From contig CAKOGP040001113.1 of the NCBI GenBank assembly GCA_933822405.4, forward strand, positions 124,001 to 188,000: a stretch of DNA of 64,000 bases, written 5' to 3'. The stretch is from Cylindrotheca closterium. Lineage: Eukaryota > Bacillariophyta > Bacillariophyceae > Bacillariales > Bacillariaceae. Made by a program: the position numbers and the translations under genes. The notes beneath the pieces are model-generated. The model was not told where the DNA came from. It ran no database searches and worked only from the letters and a program-made list of their open reading frames with translations. Below, in pieces: positions 20,448 through 31,089 of the stretch; positions within the stretch are counted from its first letter, which is position 1; each line of letters starts with the position of its first letter.

Positions 20448-22164
20448 ATGAGACTTTGCAGTCAGAAATACAATACCACGACAGTTGTTAGCATCAGTCT
20501 TCTCCTATTGCTGTCATCAGGCAGGGTTCACAGTCAAGAACCGCGATCTTTGCGAGCAAGTCATAAGACTCACATCTGCGACAAGGATTTTCAACCTATC
20601 ATCGCAAAAACGGATGCCCCAGACTCCTCCTCATTGCAACCAAGACCAAAGCAAGAAAAGCTGGAATATCATCTGAATCTACCACAACTACAAGAGGAAC
20701 AAGATGATGATTCTGAACAACGAGGAGAAGACGCTATCAAATTGGAATACTTGATGGCTCTTCATTTCAATTCCTTCGAGTTGGATCCTCGTTGTACTCT
20801 CGAAATTCGTGACAAGCATGATGAACTTGTTACAGCGTTATCAGGTACGGGGTCTTCCTTTTGGTCGGAACACATCAAGGGATCGTCGGTTCGACTGGTA
20901 CTGAATTGCAATGAGGAGGAGAAGGATCATGCTGGTGACCATCACAGCATTACTACTAGTACCGATGCGAATGACAGATCACCAGCACAATTCAAGTCAA
21001 ATTTTATCATTGACGAGTATGTGGTCATTGATAGTAACATTGTTCAAGACGGAAATGCTGTGCAACGGACGCTTGCAGAAGTTTTGAACGAACCAGCACG
21101 AAACTTGGAGATCTGCCGGAACGATGATCTCAAGAATGCTCAATGTTACGAAGCGACGCATCCAGAAGCCTTTCAAGTGGCCAACTCTGTGGTCCGAATG
21201 AAATATGCCAATACTGATTTTTGCACCGGCTGGATGATTTCTCCAGGCTTGCTCATGACTGCTGGCCATTGTGTGGAAACGACAGAAGAGGTCATGAACA
21301 CGGAATATCAATTCAGCTATGGCAGCAGCTCCTGTACTTCCGACTTGTTTGATACACCCGAGATTTATCGACCCATTGAGCTCGTCAAGGTAGACTATCA
21401 GTCGGACTATGCTCTGATTCGAATGGAAGGAAATCCTGGTTTCAAGTATGGGTAAGTCATCCATTGCGTAGGGGATCTGTCTGCGATTATATCATCGGCA
21501 ATACACATATCTCACCATGGAATCACGACCATTCTCTTCTTCTTTTTTCACCGTCGCTCGTTGTTGTTGTTGTTGTTGTTTTTTCCTTTCCTTTTTTTAA
21601 AAAAATGACAGCTACTTGGAACTTGAAAATTCTCTCCCAGCAGTAAACGATGTCATTTACATTCCACAACATCCACTGGGACGCGACATCGAATTGGCGA
21701 TCGAGGAACTTTCTCCTTTCAACGCCGGTGGGCTTTGCAGCGTTTATGCCAACGGTCAAGGAGCCGCAGATTCATCGTGCGAGAAATACGGAGCGTCCTT
21801 CCGGGATTTTGCCTATTATTGCGATACCGAAGGTGGAAGTTCGGGAGCCCCCGTCCTGTCGGCAACCTCCAATAAGGTGATTGGGATTCATCATTGCGGA
21901 AGTACTTGTGAGAACTTTGCCATTCCGGTGTTTCATATCCACAATGCCATTATTTCCATAGTCACTACTGACATTCTTACGGCAGTAGAAGTGGCACCTA
22001 CCATGGCTCCAACAGCCGGCAGTGGAGGAAACGAAACCGTTTTGGACACTCCGGCATCAGGAGCAGGACGAACAAGAACTGGATCCAAACTATCTTTTTC
22101 GCTGCCTTCTTGCTGGGCACTTGGGCTCCTCCTATTGCTATCTAGTTTGATCGTAGCAATATAG
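20448..22164 (+). CDS. Secreted trypsin-like serine protease (S1 family)
   Basis: Exons 20448-21451 and 21612-22164 join across a 160-bp intron (GTAAGT...GACAG) that splits a Gly codon; total 518 residues. Residues 1-29 form a signal peptide. Residues ~95-180 are a pro-region with a beta-rich stretch of unknown type. The protease domain starts near 230: His274 in TAGHC, Asp320 in DYALI, and Ser412 in GGSSGAPV encoded by exon 2. The residue before the serine is Ser rather than the Asp of GDSGGP, as in glutamyl-endopeptidase-like members. The C-terminus has a Thr/Gly/Ser linker and a final ~20-residue hydrophobic stretch ending at the stop, which suggests a GPI-anchor signal or a tail anchor. 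Likely extracellular or cell-surface endopeptidase; substrate unknown. Confidence 0.85.
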
Positions 22165-22305
22165 AAAGATACCTTCTTTATACATATCAATACATATATT
22201 ATTCTACAACAAGACTAGACCTCTTATATTGATAGGACTGTACCATACCGGTATTCTTATTCTGATCTCGTGTCAATTTCACTTTCTGGTCATGGATACA
22301 CTACA

Positions 22306-22374
22306 GGGACGGCCGGGAAAATCAACATTTACTCCCAAGAATTGTATGCTAAATTTCTATTTCCCGGCCGTTCC
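22306..22374. repeat. Inverted repeat with GGCCGGGAAA arms
   Basis: GGGACGGCCGGGAAA (22306-22320) is matched by the inverted TTTCCCGGCCGTTCC (22360-22374) with one indel, leaving a ~39-nt loop. It lies between the protease stop and the small gene at 22651, ~225 bp before its TATA-like box. Confidence 0.7.
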
Positions 22375-22598
22375 AGTACAGTACTACTGTGGGCTTTGAA
22401 GTAGTCGGACTACTCGAAACGAAAATAACGGTAGTTGTGACGTCCGAGGAGAAGTTGTTTTTCGTCATCGGATCCCGAACACGAACGCGCAAATTTAGGA
22501 TTCGTTTCTGTTCCAATGCCCAAAACACGTGTTGCGTCATTCGTTCATTCATGCATTCATTCATTGTCTTGTCCTCATAATATTGCACACCACTGCAA

Positions 22599-22606
22599 TA
22601 TAAAGG
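22599..22606 (+). promoter_or_regulatory. TATA box of small gene
   Basis: TATAAAGG lies 45 bp before ATG 22651, spacing that fits a short 5' UTR. Confidence 0.5.
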
Positions 22607-22650
22607 TAAAACAACTCCACTCTCAACACAACAAGCAACAAACATTCAAA

Positions 22651-22902
22651 ATGGCCTTCCGTCAGGTACTAAGCAAGGCAATCCTTCCAGGATTGGAACA
22701 AGATCTTTCCCGAGCCATTTCCAAGGAGATCTCCAAGGTTCCCAGCATGGTGGACTGTATGGTAGCCCCTTCGGTGTTCGCCTTTGAACCTGCCGCTGTT
22801 GCTTCTGCTGCTGCGGGAGCCTTTGGACGTTCTGCCCAACGCCATTCCCGCATGGTCAAGGTGGAATACCCAGCCCCCAAGCCAGGTTTGTTTACCATCT
22901 AA
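22651..22902 (+). CDS. Small basic protein, 83 aa, possibly mitochondrial
   Basis: ATG 22651 has the CATTCAAAATG context seen at other starts here. The protein is 83 residues, Ala/Ser/Pro-rich and basic. The N-terminus (MAFRQVLSKAILPGLEQDL) can form an amphipathic helix with positive charge, compatible with a mitochondrial presequence. It ends in PAPKPGLFTI. I do not recognise the family. It shares a plan with the 78-residue protein encoded at 24104-24340 on the opposite strand: PGLEQDLSRA against PGLGRDLATA near the start, and KPGLFTI against SKGLFQ at the end. The two look like diverged paralogues flanking 1.2 kb of noncoding DNA. Confidence 0.65.
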   Translation: MAFRQVLSKAILPGLEQDLSRAISKEISKVPSMVDCMVAPSVFAFEPAAVASAAAGAFGRSAQRHSRMVKVEYPAPKPGLFTI

Positions 22903-24103
22903 CCAAACATATACACATTTTTTAAAAGTAAAACTGTTTGGAACGTTTGGCGGAATGAAACAAGAATCATCAGCGTTTATGATGGTGGTGGTGGTGGTAG
23001 TGGTAGGACTGTTACAAGAGTCAAGAGTGCATTGTTGACAAGAAAGGGTGAATCACGAGGATTCAGGTATCAATGGTGGTGGAATTCTGACGCCCCCATG
23101 ATTGTCAAGAATGCACGAAACGTACTGTTGATCATGATGAAAAAACAAGATGCATGATGCTTGTCAATTTCATATGGTAGAACATATTAAATTTATTATT
23201 CGATATTACACATCATTTCTCAATTCCTTATAAACATGTTGTGCAGACTAGAAAGAGAAGTTAGCATGTATATTGCTACAGTACCATCTACAACTCAGTG
23301 GAGACTACGACTGCTGAAATACGAACGAGGAACGAGTAAGGCTTTCGGTAAGAATGAGTCGAGTGGCCATTTTTCTTCTTCTTTGCTGTGGTCACGAATG
23401 AATACATTTAGGTGAAACGTATAGCACTACTATACTACGGTATCTGACCTGTATGGAAGTAGAGTAGACGAAGGAAGGGACAATACTAAATACTACTACA
23501 TAATAACAACCATCTTCAAACAAATGCTTACAGCACTATTGCAGTATCCAACTCCTCAGTTTGAAGATAACATGGAGGATAGCTGCCAACTACATACATC
23601 TATTGTTCGTCGGAAGGGTGGTTCCTGCTTGGCAAACGGGAAATGGAGCTCTGAATAAATGGATGAATCAATCAATCAATCAATCGGCCATTTGCAAATC
23701 AAAGTATTCATTGCAAAGCATTATATATGTGTATATCATATGGACAAATCAACAGGTGGAAGAAAAAAATTGATAACAGCAGCAATAGCAATAGCAACAT
23801 GGAGAATAAATCAAACAATAAAAGAACCAGCTCTCAGAAAACGCAGACCGCAGGAAGGAATGAAAACCAGACAATGAATACTGCACGAATATCAAAAGGT
23901 TTCGTCATCAAATGCAATGATTATGCTTAGATTGTTGCTTTCAACTGTCAGCCAGTTGAAAAGAAACAATTCAAGGACATCCTTGCCCTGATGATGGTGA
24001 TGATGATGATGATGATGGTGTTGATGTTAATGTGATGCTTTGTACATGACAAAGTGCCGATCTCCAATCATCGCTTTCCTCCACACTCTTTCAAATCAAT
24101 CGT
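22903..24103. other. Intergenic between two small convergent genes
   Basis: Contains simple repeats (GGTGGTGGTGGTAGTGG near 22984-23005, AATCAATCAATCAATC near 23665-23685, GATGATGATGATGATG near 23993-24020). No supported gene. Confidence 0.5.
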
Positions 24104-24340
24104 TTATTGGAAAAGTCCCTTGGAAACCCCCATCGGTTTGCGAATGGGAGAAGCAGCTCGAATACTGTTGGAAAGAGAAAGAGCACCAGTCGTCAAGTTA
24201 GGTCCACTAACGCTGTACGCCAAAGAAGGAGGCTTGACCATGGGAATTTTTGCGGAACCAACCATGGCAGTGGCAAGATCACGTCCCAATCCTGGGGTAG
24301 AAATGCTGGGAATCTTTTTGGCAGCGATGCGGATTTGCAT
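24104..24340 (-). CDS. Small basic protein, 78 aa, paralogue-like to 22651
   Basis: A 78-residue ORF on the minus strand starting at ATG 24340. It is Ser/Pro/Ala-rich with only a few acidic residues; the start MQIRIAAKKIPSISTPGLGR is basic and amphipathic, compatible with mitochondrial import. It ends in GVSKGLFQ. The order of small motifs (PGL.RDLA.A, then IP/VP, then a Ser/Ala-rich helix with Arg, then a GLF end) follows the protein at 22651-22902, so I read it as a diverged paralogue in inverted orientation. The opposite strand also has a 120-residue open frame over the same bases; the resemblance to the neighbour and the poor composition of that frame favour the minus strand. Confidence 0.55.
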   Translation of the reverse strand: MQIRIAAKKIPSISTPGLGRDLATAMVGSAKIPMVKPPSLAYSVSGPNLTTGALSLSNSIRAASPIRKPMGVSKGLFQ

Positions 24341-25028
24341 TGTTTGTATTTGTTGTATTAATATTTGTTGTTGTTGTTGTGGTTACTGTCGATATGGACT
24401 GAAGCAGAAGTTATAGTGGTATTATTATACCGGTACTCGTACCGGTACCGGTATATCGCATCGACACCATCATCGTCAGCACAAAACGTTCGAGCTGACA
24501 GACAGACGATATCGATGGACAAAAAGGGGGACTTTGTTTCAAACCCAAAACATGCAAAACTTCATGGTGATTGGCTGACAGCAGACAAACAAAATGATCC
24601 CGGCGCAACCCAAGACGACGTGCGTGTCGTACCAGACATGCCCATTTCCCCGAAACTTCCATTCCACTTATGGTGTTCCAACCTTTGAGCGTTTTTTTTG
24701 TTCGCCGACTGCTGATTGTGGTAGTCTGACACGAAGCAAGATATTTGTTCAATAGGACAAACACAAAATTATGAGAGCTTTATCCTATTCGGTACTACAC
24801 GCGTGCCCACAAGCACTTGTGTGCAGTGGCGCTTTGATCACCATCTGCTGGCAGGTTTTTATGTGCTTTGACGTGTTCGATATACCGATACTGTAATCAC
24901 ACACACAGACACAAACAAGCTGTTCCTGAATCACCACCTCATTCTCATCTATAAAAAGGCCTGCGTGTTCCATTCTTACAAACATACTGTATAATATTAT
25001 CAAGCAAGCAAACAAGCAAGCAAACATC
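24341..25028. other. Divergent intergenic region with ACCGGT cluster
   Basis: Lies between divergently transcribed genes. 24430-24458 is a dense run of ACCGGT/GGTACC palindromes (TACCGGTACTCGTACCGGTA). TATAAAAA at 24950-24957, 79 bp before ATG 25029, is a plausible TATA box for the plus-strand gene. Confidence 0.55.
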
Positions 25029-26775
25029 ATGGCCACTGAAATTGTGACCATGGTGTCTCCCCCTGAAAATACCACGTCCACTGCCAACAATCACAATAAT
25101 GATAGTGCTTCCAGTTTTGGATCCAAGTTCAACAACAACAGCAGCAGCAGCAACAACAACAACACGAAACAACCTTCGCTACTGATGAGCTATCTGAGTT
25201 CCTTGATTGGGACAAGTCAATACGAATTGGTGGACGACAATGCACGCATGCACCGAACTCAGTCTTATTATCGCATTGAATTGATCTCATCCTTACCGAA
25301 TTCCAGGCCCAGCAATAAGTGGAGTCCGCAAGATCCAGTAGTCGGGATTGCCGACAACACCAAAGATCGATGGGGTCTCGCCAAGAAACAAAATTCGGTC
25401 TTGTCGTTGGATTCGTCGGGCGCTGGTGCCTCATCATCATCGTTTTCCAATTACAATCATCATCATAACACTCATCGAAACAATAAGGACGACGAATCAT
25501 CGTCTCATTTGGATTTGGCAGCCTCCAGTTCCGATTTTTTTCTCAAAAAACCCAATCGACGGGGGAGCATTGATCATCATGACGACGAATTCAATGATTT
25601 GGAAAACAGTCCTTCTGGAAGTAGTCGGCAAAGTATACGAACCGCCATGGAAATGTTGTCGATGGAGGAGGATGACGAAGAGGATGCCAGTGTACCCAAG
25701 CACACCAAATCAAAGAGTTCCAAATCAAAACGAAAACAAGCCAAGGCGAAACACAAGGCGGATAAGGAGCAGAGACGAAAAGAACGCAAGGAACGAAAAC
25801 AGAAAGCATCATCATCATCATCATTATTATCTGACGGCAGCGACGACGACAATAAGAAAAACGGAAAAACGAAAAAGAATCGACGCAATCCACAAAAATG
25901 GGAACAACTTCTCAGGCGCAGTGAATCCTCATCATCCTCCCTTGGACGCAATGATGATGATAATGATGATAATGATGATAATGATGATAATGATGTCAAC
26001 AATGACAACAAAATGGGAAAACAACAAAAACAACAACAACAACAACCACGCAAAGAATCAAAGAAACCCTCCTCGGTATTTTCACCAATGTGCAAGTCGA
26101 CCACCTTGGTGCCACCCTCAAGGACCTTTTCACCTCCGTGGACGGCCAAGGTAGCTTTGGACATGAGTGACTTTATCGATGACAGTGAACGACATGATAA
26201 TGACGATGACGATGACGATGACGATGATGATATCTATATCGATGACATGAATGACATGATAGTAGAGACTGATCAAGCGACATCTCCTTCTGCCACGCCC
26301 ACTACTACTACTACTACCACTACTACTCGGTCGAGATATAGTACCAGTGCCATTCCCAAACCAATCAATCTCATGGACGATAGCGATCCGGAATTCAAAA
26401 ATATTGATGTTGGACGAAGTGTGGCATCCTTGGATGGCGGCGGCTTTGGCACGGTCGCCTCGGAAGAAGAAAGTATGGAATGGGAAGAATACGAACTGCC
26501 CTTGGAACAATCGCTCAAATCGTGCATCGACCCAGATGATCGCTCCTCTCACAGTGACAATAACAACAACAACAACAATAATGACACGGGCCGATCCGAA
26601 CGAACGGCAGAATCCTTTCAACGGCGACCTCCCGCCCACACCAATAGTTTTGAATTGACCCATCGACGATCGGCCGTCCGACAATCAGTGAAACGTCGAA
26701 GGATCAAAATGACACCCCAAGATTTGCAAACTAGGATATCGGATATTCAATTGACGGACGAACACAATCAACAAG

Positions 26776-26825
<50 letters not shown>

Positions 26826-27044
26826 GAGAGTGAAGAGAGGAATGGTGCTACTGATGATTATGATTATGATGGTGACGAAGTTCCAATTGATCCACCAACA
26901 CTGTGCGACAATGATTATACGTCTTCGGCAGATGATTCCACAGAAGATGATGAAGCAAGGCTAGATCACAATGACTACACGTCTTCGGCAGAAGATTCAA
27001 TAGAAGATGACGGAGAAATGCTAGATGAAGAAGGCTCACTCTGA
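25029..27044 (+). CDS. Low-complexity charged protein, 671 aa
   Basis: I do not recognise this protein. The only region with normal composition is residues ~48-125 (QPSLLMSYLSSLIG, YELVDDN, RMHRTQSYYRIEL, DRWGLAKKQNSVL), which may be a short conserved module. The rest is runs: Asn and Ser near the N-terminus, a Lys/Arg-rich block (~222-265) suited to nuclear localisation, Asp/Asn repeats (~310-325 and ~385-400), Thr (~420-430), Asn (~510-520) and a Gln run (~582-600). The end carries two copies of a DYTSSA(D/E)DS.EDD unit. The start ATG 25029 follows a TATA box by 79 bp. It is likely a nuclear, mostly disordered protein; the repeats are in frame and expressed as amino-acid runs, typical of slippage in coding microsatellites. 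Confidence 0.7.
26777..26825 (+). repeat. (CAA)n coding microsatellite
   Basis: An almost perfect CAA run encoding the poly-Gln tract of the low-complexity protein; length variation between alleles is expected. Confidence 0.9.
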
Positions 27045-27452
27045 TGATTGCGAAAAAGGCATACTCCATTTGATCGAGACTACATTCAATATAAAAGCAA
27101 AGGAATGCAGACAATTTTTTATGTAGTCACCACCACTGAGACAAAAAGCCATCTCACTGCTGTAGTTGACTAATGCTTTTGCAAAGGCTTCCCTTGAACG
27201 AGTACCGGATGGACTGGAGTCTATATTGTGCCAACCACCACCAATTTTATTCATGGATAATATATCTAAAACAAACTACTACAATGAGAAAATAGCTACA
27301 CAGTACTATTTCCTAGAAGGTATGCTTCCTACAATTTTTTGCGAAGTTGCATTACTATACGCAAACCACAATGTGTAGTTTGCGCTATTACTTCCACGGT
27401 TACATGACTAAATACTTATATCCTAAGGGCAGGAGTGAAAAGAGCCTTGTCT
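27045..27452. other. Short convergent intergenic region
   Basis: AT-rich 3' flanks of two convergent genes; nothing else is visible. Confidence 0.5.
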
Positions 27453-29276
27453 TTAGGCTTCTTCGTCGGTCTTGGTGTTGGATCCCTCGTCCTTGGCTGG
27501 TGTGCCCTCCGCCTCCACGGGAAGTCCAGTGTGCTCGGAAAGTTCACGGACCTTGGCCTTCAACCATTCCATGTCATCGGGAAGATCGTTGACGGCGTTG
27601 TTGCGCTTTTCGCGGGAAACCAAGCACTGAGTGCACTTCTCGGATCCACCTTGGTACTTGCAAAAGTATCCAGTGTACATAAGGACCACGGCCAAGACGA
27701 CAACAATGATGGAACCAAGAGCGGTAAGTCCAGAGTTTCCGTCAGAGAAGAGGTAAGAGATACCCAAAAAGATCAAAGGCATGGCAATGAATGCAACAGC
27801 AATGTAGATGATTGGGAATCCACGGAAGAGACGGGTGGAGCGTCCAAGAGCTCGGGCCGCGTTCAATGGAATGTTGCGCATGAATGGAACTGGGTACCAG
27901 ATGGCGATACCGGTAATGTTGAAGAACAAGTGGGCAAGAGCGACTTGCATACCGTTCTTGTTGCCAAGAAGGGCAGCCAAAAGACCAGTGACGGTGGTAC
28001 CAATGTTGGCTCCGAGAGTCAAAGGAAGCATCTGTTCCAGACGAAGGGCACCGACACCGACCAAGGGAGTCAAGACGGAAGTGGTAATGGAAGAAGATTG
28101 GACCAAAATGGTGATACCGGCTCCAATGAGAATGGCGAGGTATCCATTAATGTTGGTGGCCTTGTAGAGAACACGGGTAGAAGCCCCCATCATCAATCGT
28201 TGCAAGATCTTGACCAATGCAAAGAGGCAGATGAAAAGAAGGATCAAACCAATGATGAAGGCGCAGACTCCAGAGGTACGGTCAACGTTTTCGGTGGCTT
28301 CGGGGTCGAAGAAAGCAGGACAGAATGGAGTGTCGGCCTTCTTGTCACAGGAAAGAAGTCCGGAACTGCAAGTAAGAGGATCATTGTAGTCGTCGCAAGC
28401 TAGAGTGCCGTTGTTGGGGTAGTAGGTGCGGCAAGTAGCCTCTCCAGCGGCGATTTGGCTGGCAACCTTCTTGTTGACAATGATGATGCGACTGGCAAGA
28501 GGAGAAACAAGCTTCTTGACTGGCCCCTCCCACTTTTCTCCATCTTGGGCCTGGAAATTCTTGACGCAGGCCTTGGTGAGATGGAAGAGGTATCCGGTAG
28601 CTGCCTCAACAGGAAGCAAGATAGCCACAGAAAGGAAGTTGAACATATCGTGGACGGTGGCTCCAGCGAAAGCACGTTCGAGTTGGTCTCCATCTCCCAA
28701 ATGTCCCATGGCGACGATGGTGTTGGTGACAGAAGTACCAATGTTGGCACCCATAATCATAAAGATTCCTTGCTTGACAGTAACGGCGTCGGCTCCGACA
28801 AGGGAAACAACAATGGAAGTGGTGGTGGAAGACGATTGAAGAAGGACAGTGGCAACAATACCAACCATCAGTCCGGCGATGGGGTTCATGTCATCACCGA
28901 AAAGAGCACCGGCGGCACATCCTCCCATAACCTTAGCACCGTTTCCAAGAAGGTCCAATCCAAGAAGGAAGAAGTAAAGGAAGAAAAGAACTCCAACGAG
29001 TCCCATAAAGGCCATGCCCCACTCGGCTGGGGTCTTGACGCAGCAAGCTGTGCAGACTTCTCCCCAAGTGGCGTCCATCTCGTAGGCTGGATCGTTGACA
29101 TCAAAATCAGCGTCTCCAACGTGCATGGAACCTGTTGGGCGGTCTTTGCGGCTAGGAGCATCAGTGGTTTGCTTTTCGTCAGACTACGGAATAGCGATAG
29201 AGAGTGCAGAGGTGTGTAAGCATGACTCGTTACTTGTGAATGTTGATACACGCAAGGAGAAGGAAGATCTTACCAT
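27453..29276 (-). CDS. Type II Na+/phosphate cotransporter (SLC34-like)
   Basis: Coding exons 29276-29274 (only the ATG) and 29183-27453, separated by a 90-bp intron (GTAAGA...CCGTAG), give 577 residues. Without the first exon the frame is stopped by the TAG of the acceptor and would start at an internal Met 20 residues later; spliced, it begins MSDEKQTTDAPSRKD. The protein has the two inverted Na_Pi_cotrans units (PF02690-like), each with a QSSS(T/I)TTS signature, an aligned GANIGT(S/T)VT motif after each, ~8-10 membrane segments, and a Cys-rich extracellular loop between them (CRTYYPNNG to CPAFFD). The C-terminus is hydrophilic. It is expected to import inorganic phosphate with sodium at the plasma membrane, which suits a marine alga. 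Regulation by phosphate is likely by family but nothing in this DNA shows it. Confidence 0.9.
29184..29273 (-). other. Intron immediately after the start codon
   Basis: In minus-strand sense ATG is followed by GTAAGATCTTCC, and CGCTATTCCGTAG precedes TCTGACGAAAAG. The 90-bp length matches other introns here (76-160 bp). The intron is phase 0 and splits the ATG from the rest of the coding sequence. Confidence 0.75.
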
Positions 29277-31089
29277 GATGATTATTTTTTGGTCGATGAA
29301 AGATTGCAAAATCCAAATTATGAGGGGAGGTTTGAGAGCAAAACCTTGAAATACCCTTACGTAGAGATTGTACGATGAGTACAGGTATTCGGTACATTTT
29401 CCCGCGGAAACGACAATTCTGAGAACAGATGGCTACCATTAATTTCAGATCTTCGTGCTGTCGAATCTCTCGAATCTTCTGTGTTTTAGGAATTACACCA
29501 TTTTTACATTTATGGGGCGAAGGTCACAATAGGATGAATCTCTTCGAATCTTTTCTCGTTTTGTGACAATTTACTTATTGCTCTTTCCTCGCGATCCAAT
29601 TACACTCAATATTTCGGCAGACGATGGAGATGTTGATGAATCTTCCGGAGATGAAATTGCAACAAGGCTGCTTTGCCTTCTGCCGTTCACTCGATAATGT
29701 CCTGATTCAGCATACCATATATATATATCAAGTCTTCGTAAACCTCAAGCCTATCTTCCCTACAGCACAGTACTTGTACCAGGTACTGTGATGAAATCAC
29801 AATAGGAGGAGCGAGGAGCGCCCTTGTGATGGAACTGGCGCGAAGGCTTGCTAAAACAAATGTGAGAAAACGCAACACCTACTGTACCTTAACACAACTT
29901 TGCGACGAGATGCCCAGGTGGGTAACAAAGAAATGTGAGCAAACGCAACACCTATTTTTAGAAACACACAACTAAAAAAGAGCATGTCCAGATTCTTCTC
30001 TTTCCTTCTGGTAGGTACTTCTGCATGTTTCTACTTCATGCTGTTTTGGAACCTGTTTATTAGCGTGCCAACTACAGGTATTCGTAGTATGATAGAGTTG
30101 TGAACTACAGTACAGTACAGTACTTGTCTATTGATTCGAGGTCGTGCACTGCGCACATGCGAGCTTATACATTCAGCAATCCTCTACACGGTAGATAGAC
30201 ATCCCCTGACCCGTCTTCTTTCCCAGGGCTGCTTTGTCACTTTGTGGGTGTGCACTGTGCACATGAAAACTGAACAGTGGGATTTCGTATTCGGGTGTCA
30301 AACAAATTCAAATTTTAAAAAGCTGTTTATGAAGAATACTGCGTGTGTCGTATCGTGTCGCAGTTGACATAAAATCTTCTCTTTTCCGCCGACTCAATTC
30401 GACTCAGTCGACTATTTATTTTTATTTTATACCGCATGTTACCTGTATCCGGTATGTCTACTTTTCTCACCATTTGCAGACCCCACCCCTGTACCAGGTA
30501 CCGTACCAGGGTACCGGCGCGCATATATTCTAACGTACAACACCGATTACGACATCTCTTACTTTTGGCATGAATATTACCAACATCGTCGACTGAGTTG
30601 TTGCGTCTGTCCCACTGGCCGGTTGGGTTGCGTCCTAAGAATGAAAACAATAATCTTTCAAGGCTCATCCTGGTGTCAGCAAAAGATTTATGGGAACACG
30701 TTCGGTCCAACGACTGACATAACTTGGAACATAAATGCACGGTTTCAGATCTGTCTGATTGGTCACACAGGAAGAGAATTAGACGGATCGTCGCGCGTGC
30801 CGAACTTGTTCGAGAGACTAAGAGAAATAGAATTATGCATTTCAAAGGAGCCTTTCTAACGGAGATAAGTAATGTGATCTTGAGGATGGCATTCAAGCGC
30901 CGTGTTTTGGTCGCAATGCAAACTTTTTGCGAATCGGATCTTGGTTTTGATGGTTGCTGTGCAGGAAAGAAATCTTCCTCCTACACTGACGTACAGTACT
31001 TACGATCGAACTTCGAAGTGAAAGATTTGGATACCTAATACAGCTACTATTTGAAGGCAAACAAGAAGCAAAGGAAAAAGAAGGACGAA
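29277..31089. other. Intergenic, 1.8 kb, no supported gene
   Basis: Upstream of both divergent neighbours. Holds a 43-bp imperfect direct repeat (29858-29972) and clusters of GTAC/ACCGG words (30110-30125, 30490-30520). A minus-strand open frame of 189 codons at 30327-30896 lacks an early ATG and any recognisable motif. Confidence 0.5.
29858..29972 (+). repeat. Imperfect direct repeat, ~43 bp, two copies
   Basis: AAATGTGAGAAAACGCAACA at 29858 recurs as AAATGTGAGCAAACGCAACA at 29931, both continuing into CCTA and ending in (A)ACACA..ACT. Offset 73 bp. Confidence 0.75.

Noticed and set aside
27435..28403. Long plus-strand open frame opposite the phosphate cotransporter
   Set aside because: Shadow frame; starts at GTG, has no family motifs, and mirrors the codon pattern of the true minus-strand gene.
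28455..29219. 254-codon plus-strand open frame
   Set aside because: Also antisense to the cotransporter; low-complexity and without recognisable content.
30327..30896. 189-codon minus-strand frame
   Set aside because: Begins at TTG, has no early ATG, no motif and erratic composition; treated as chance.
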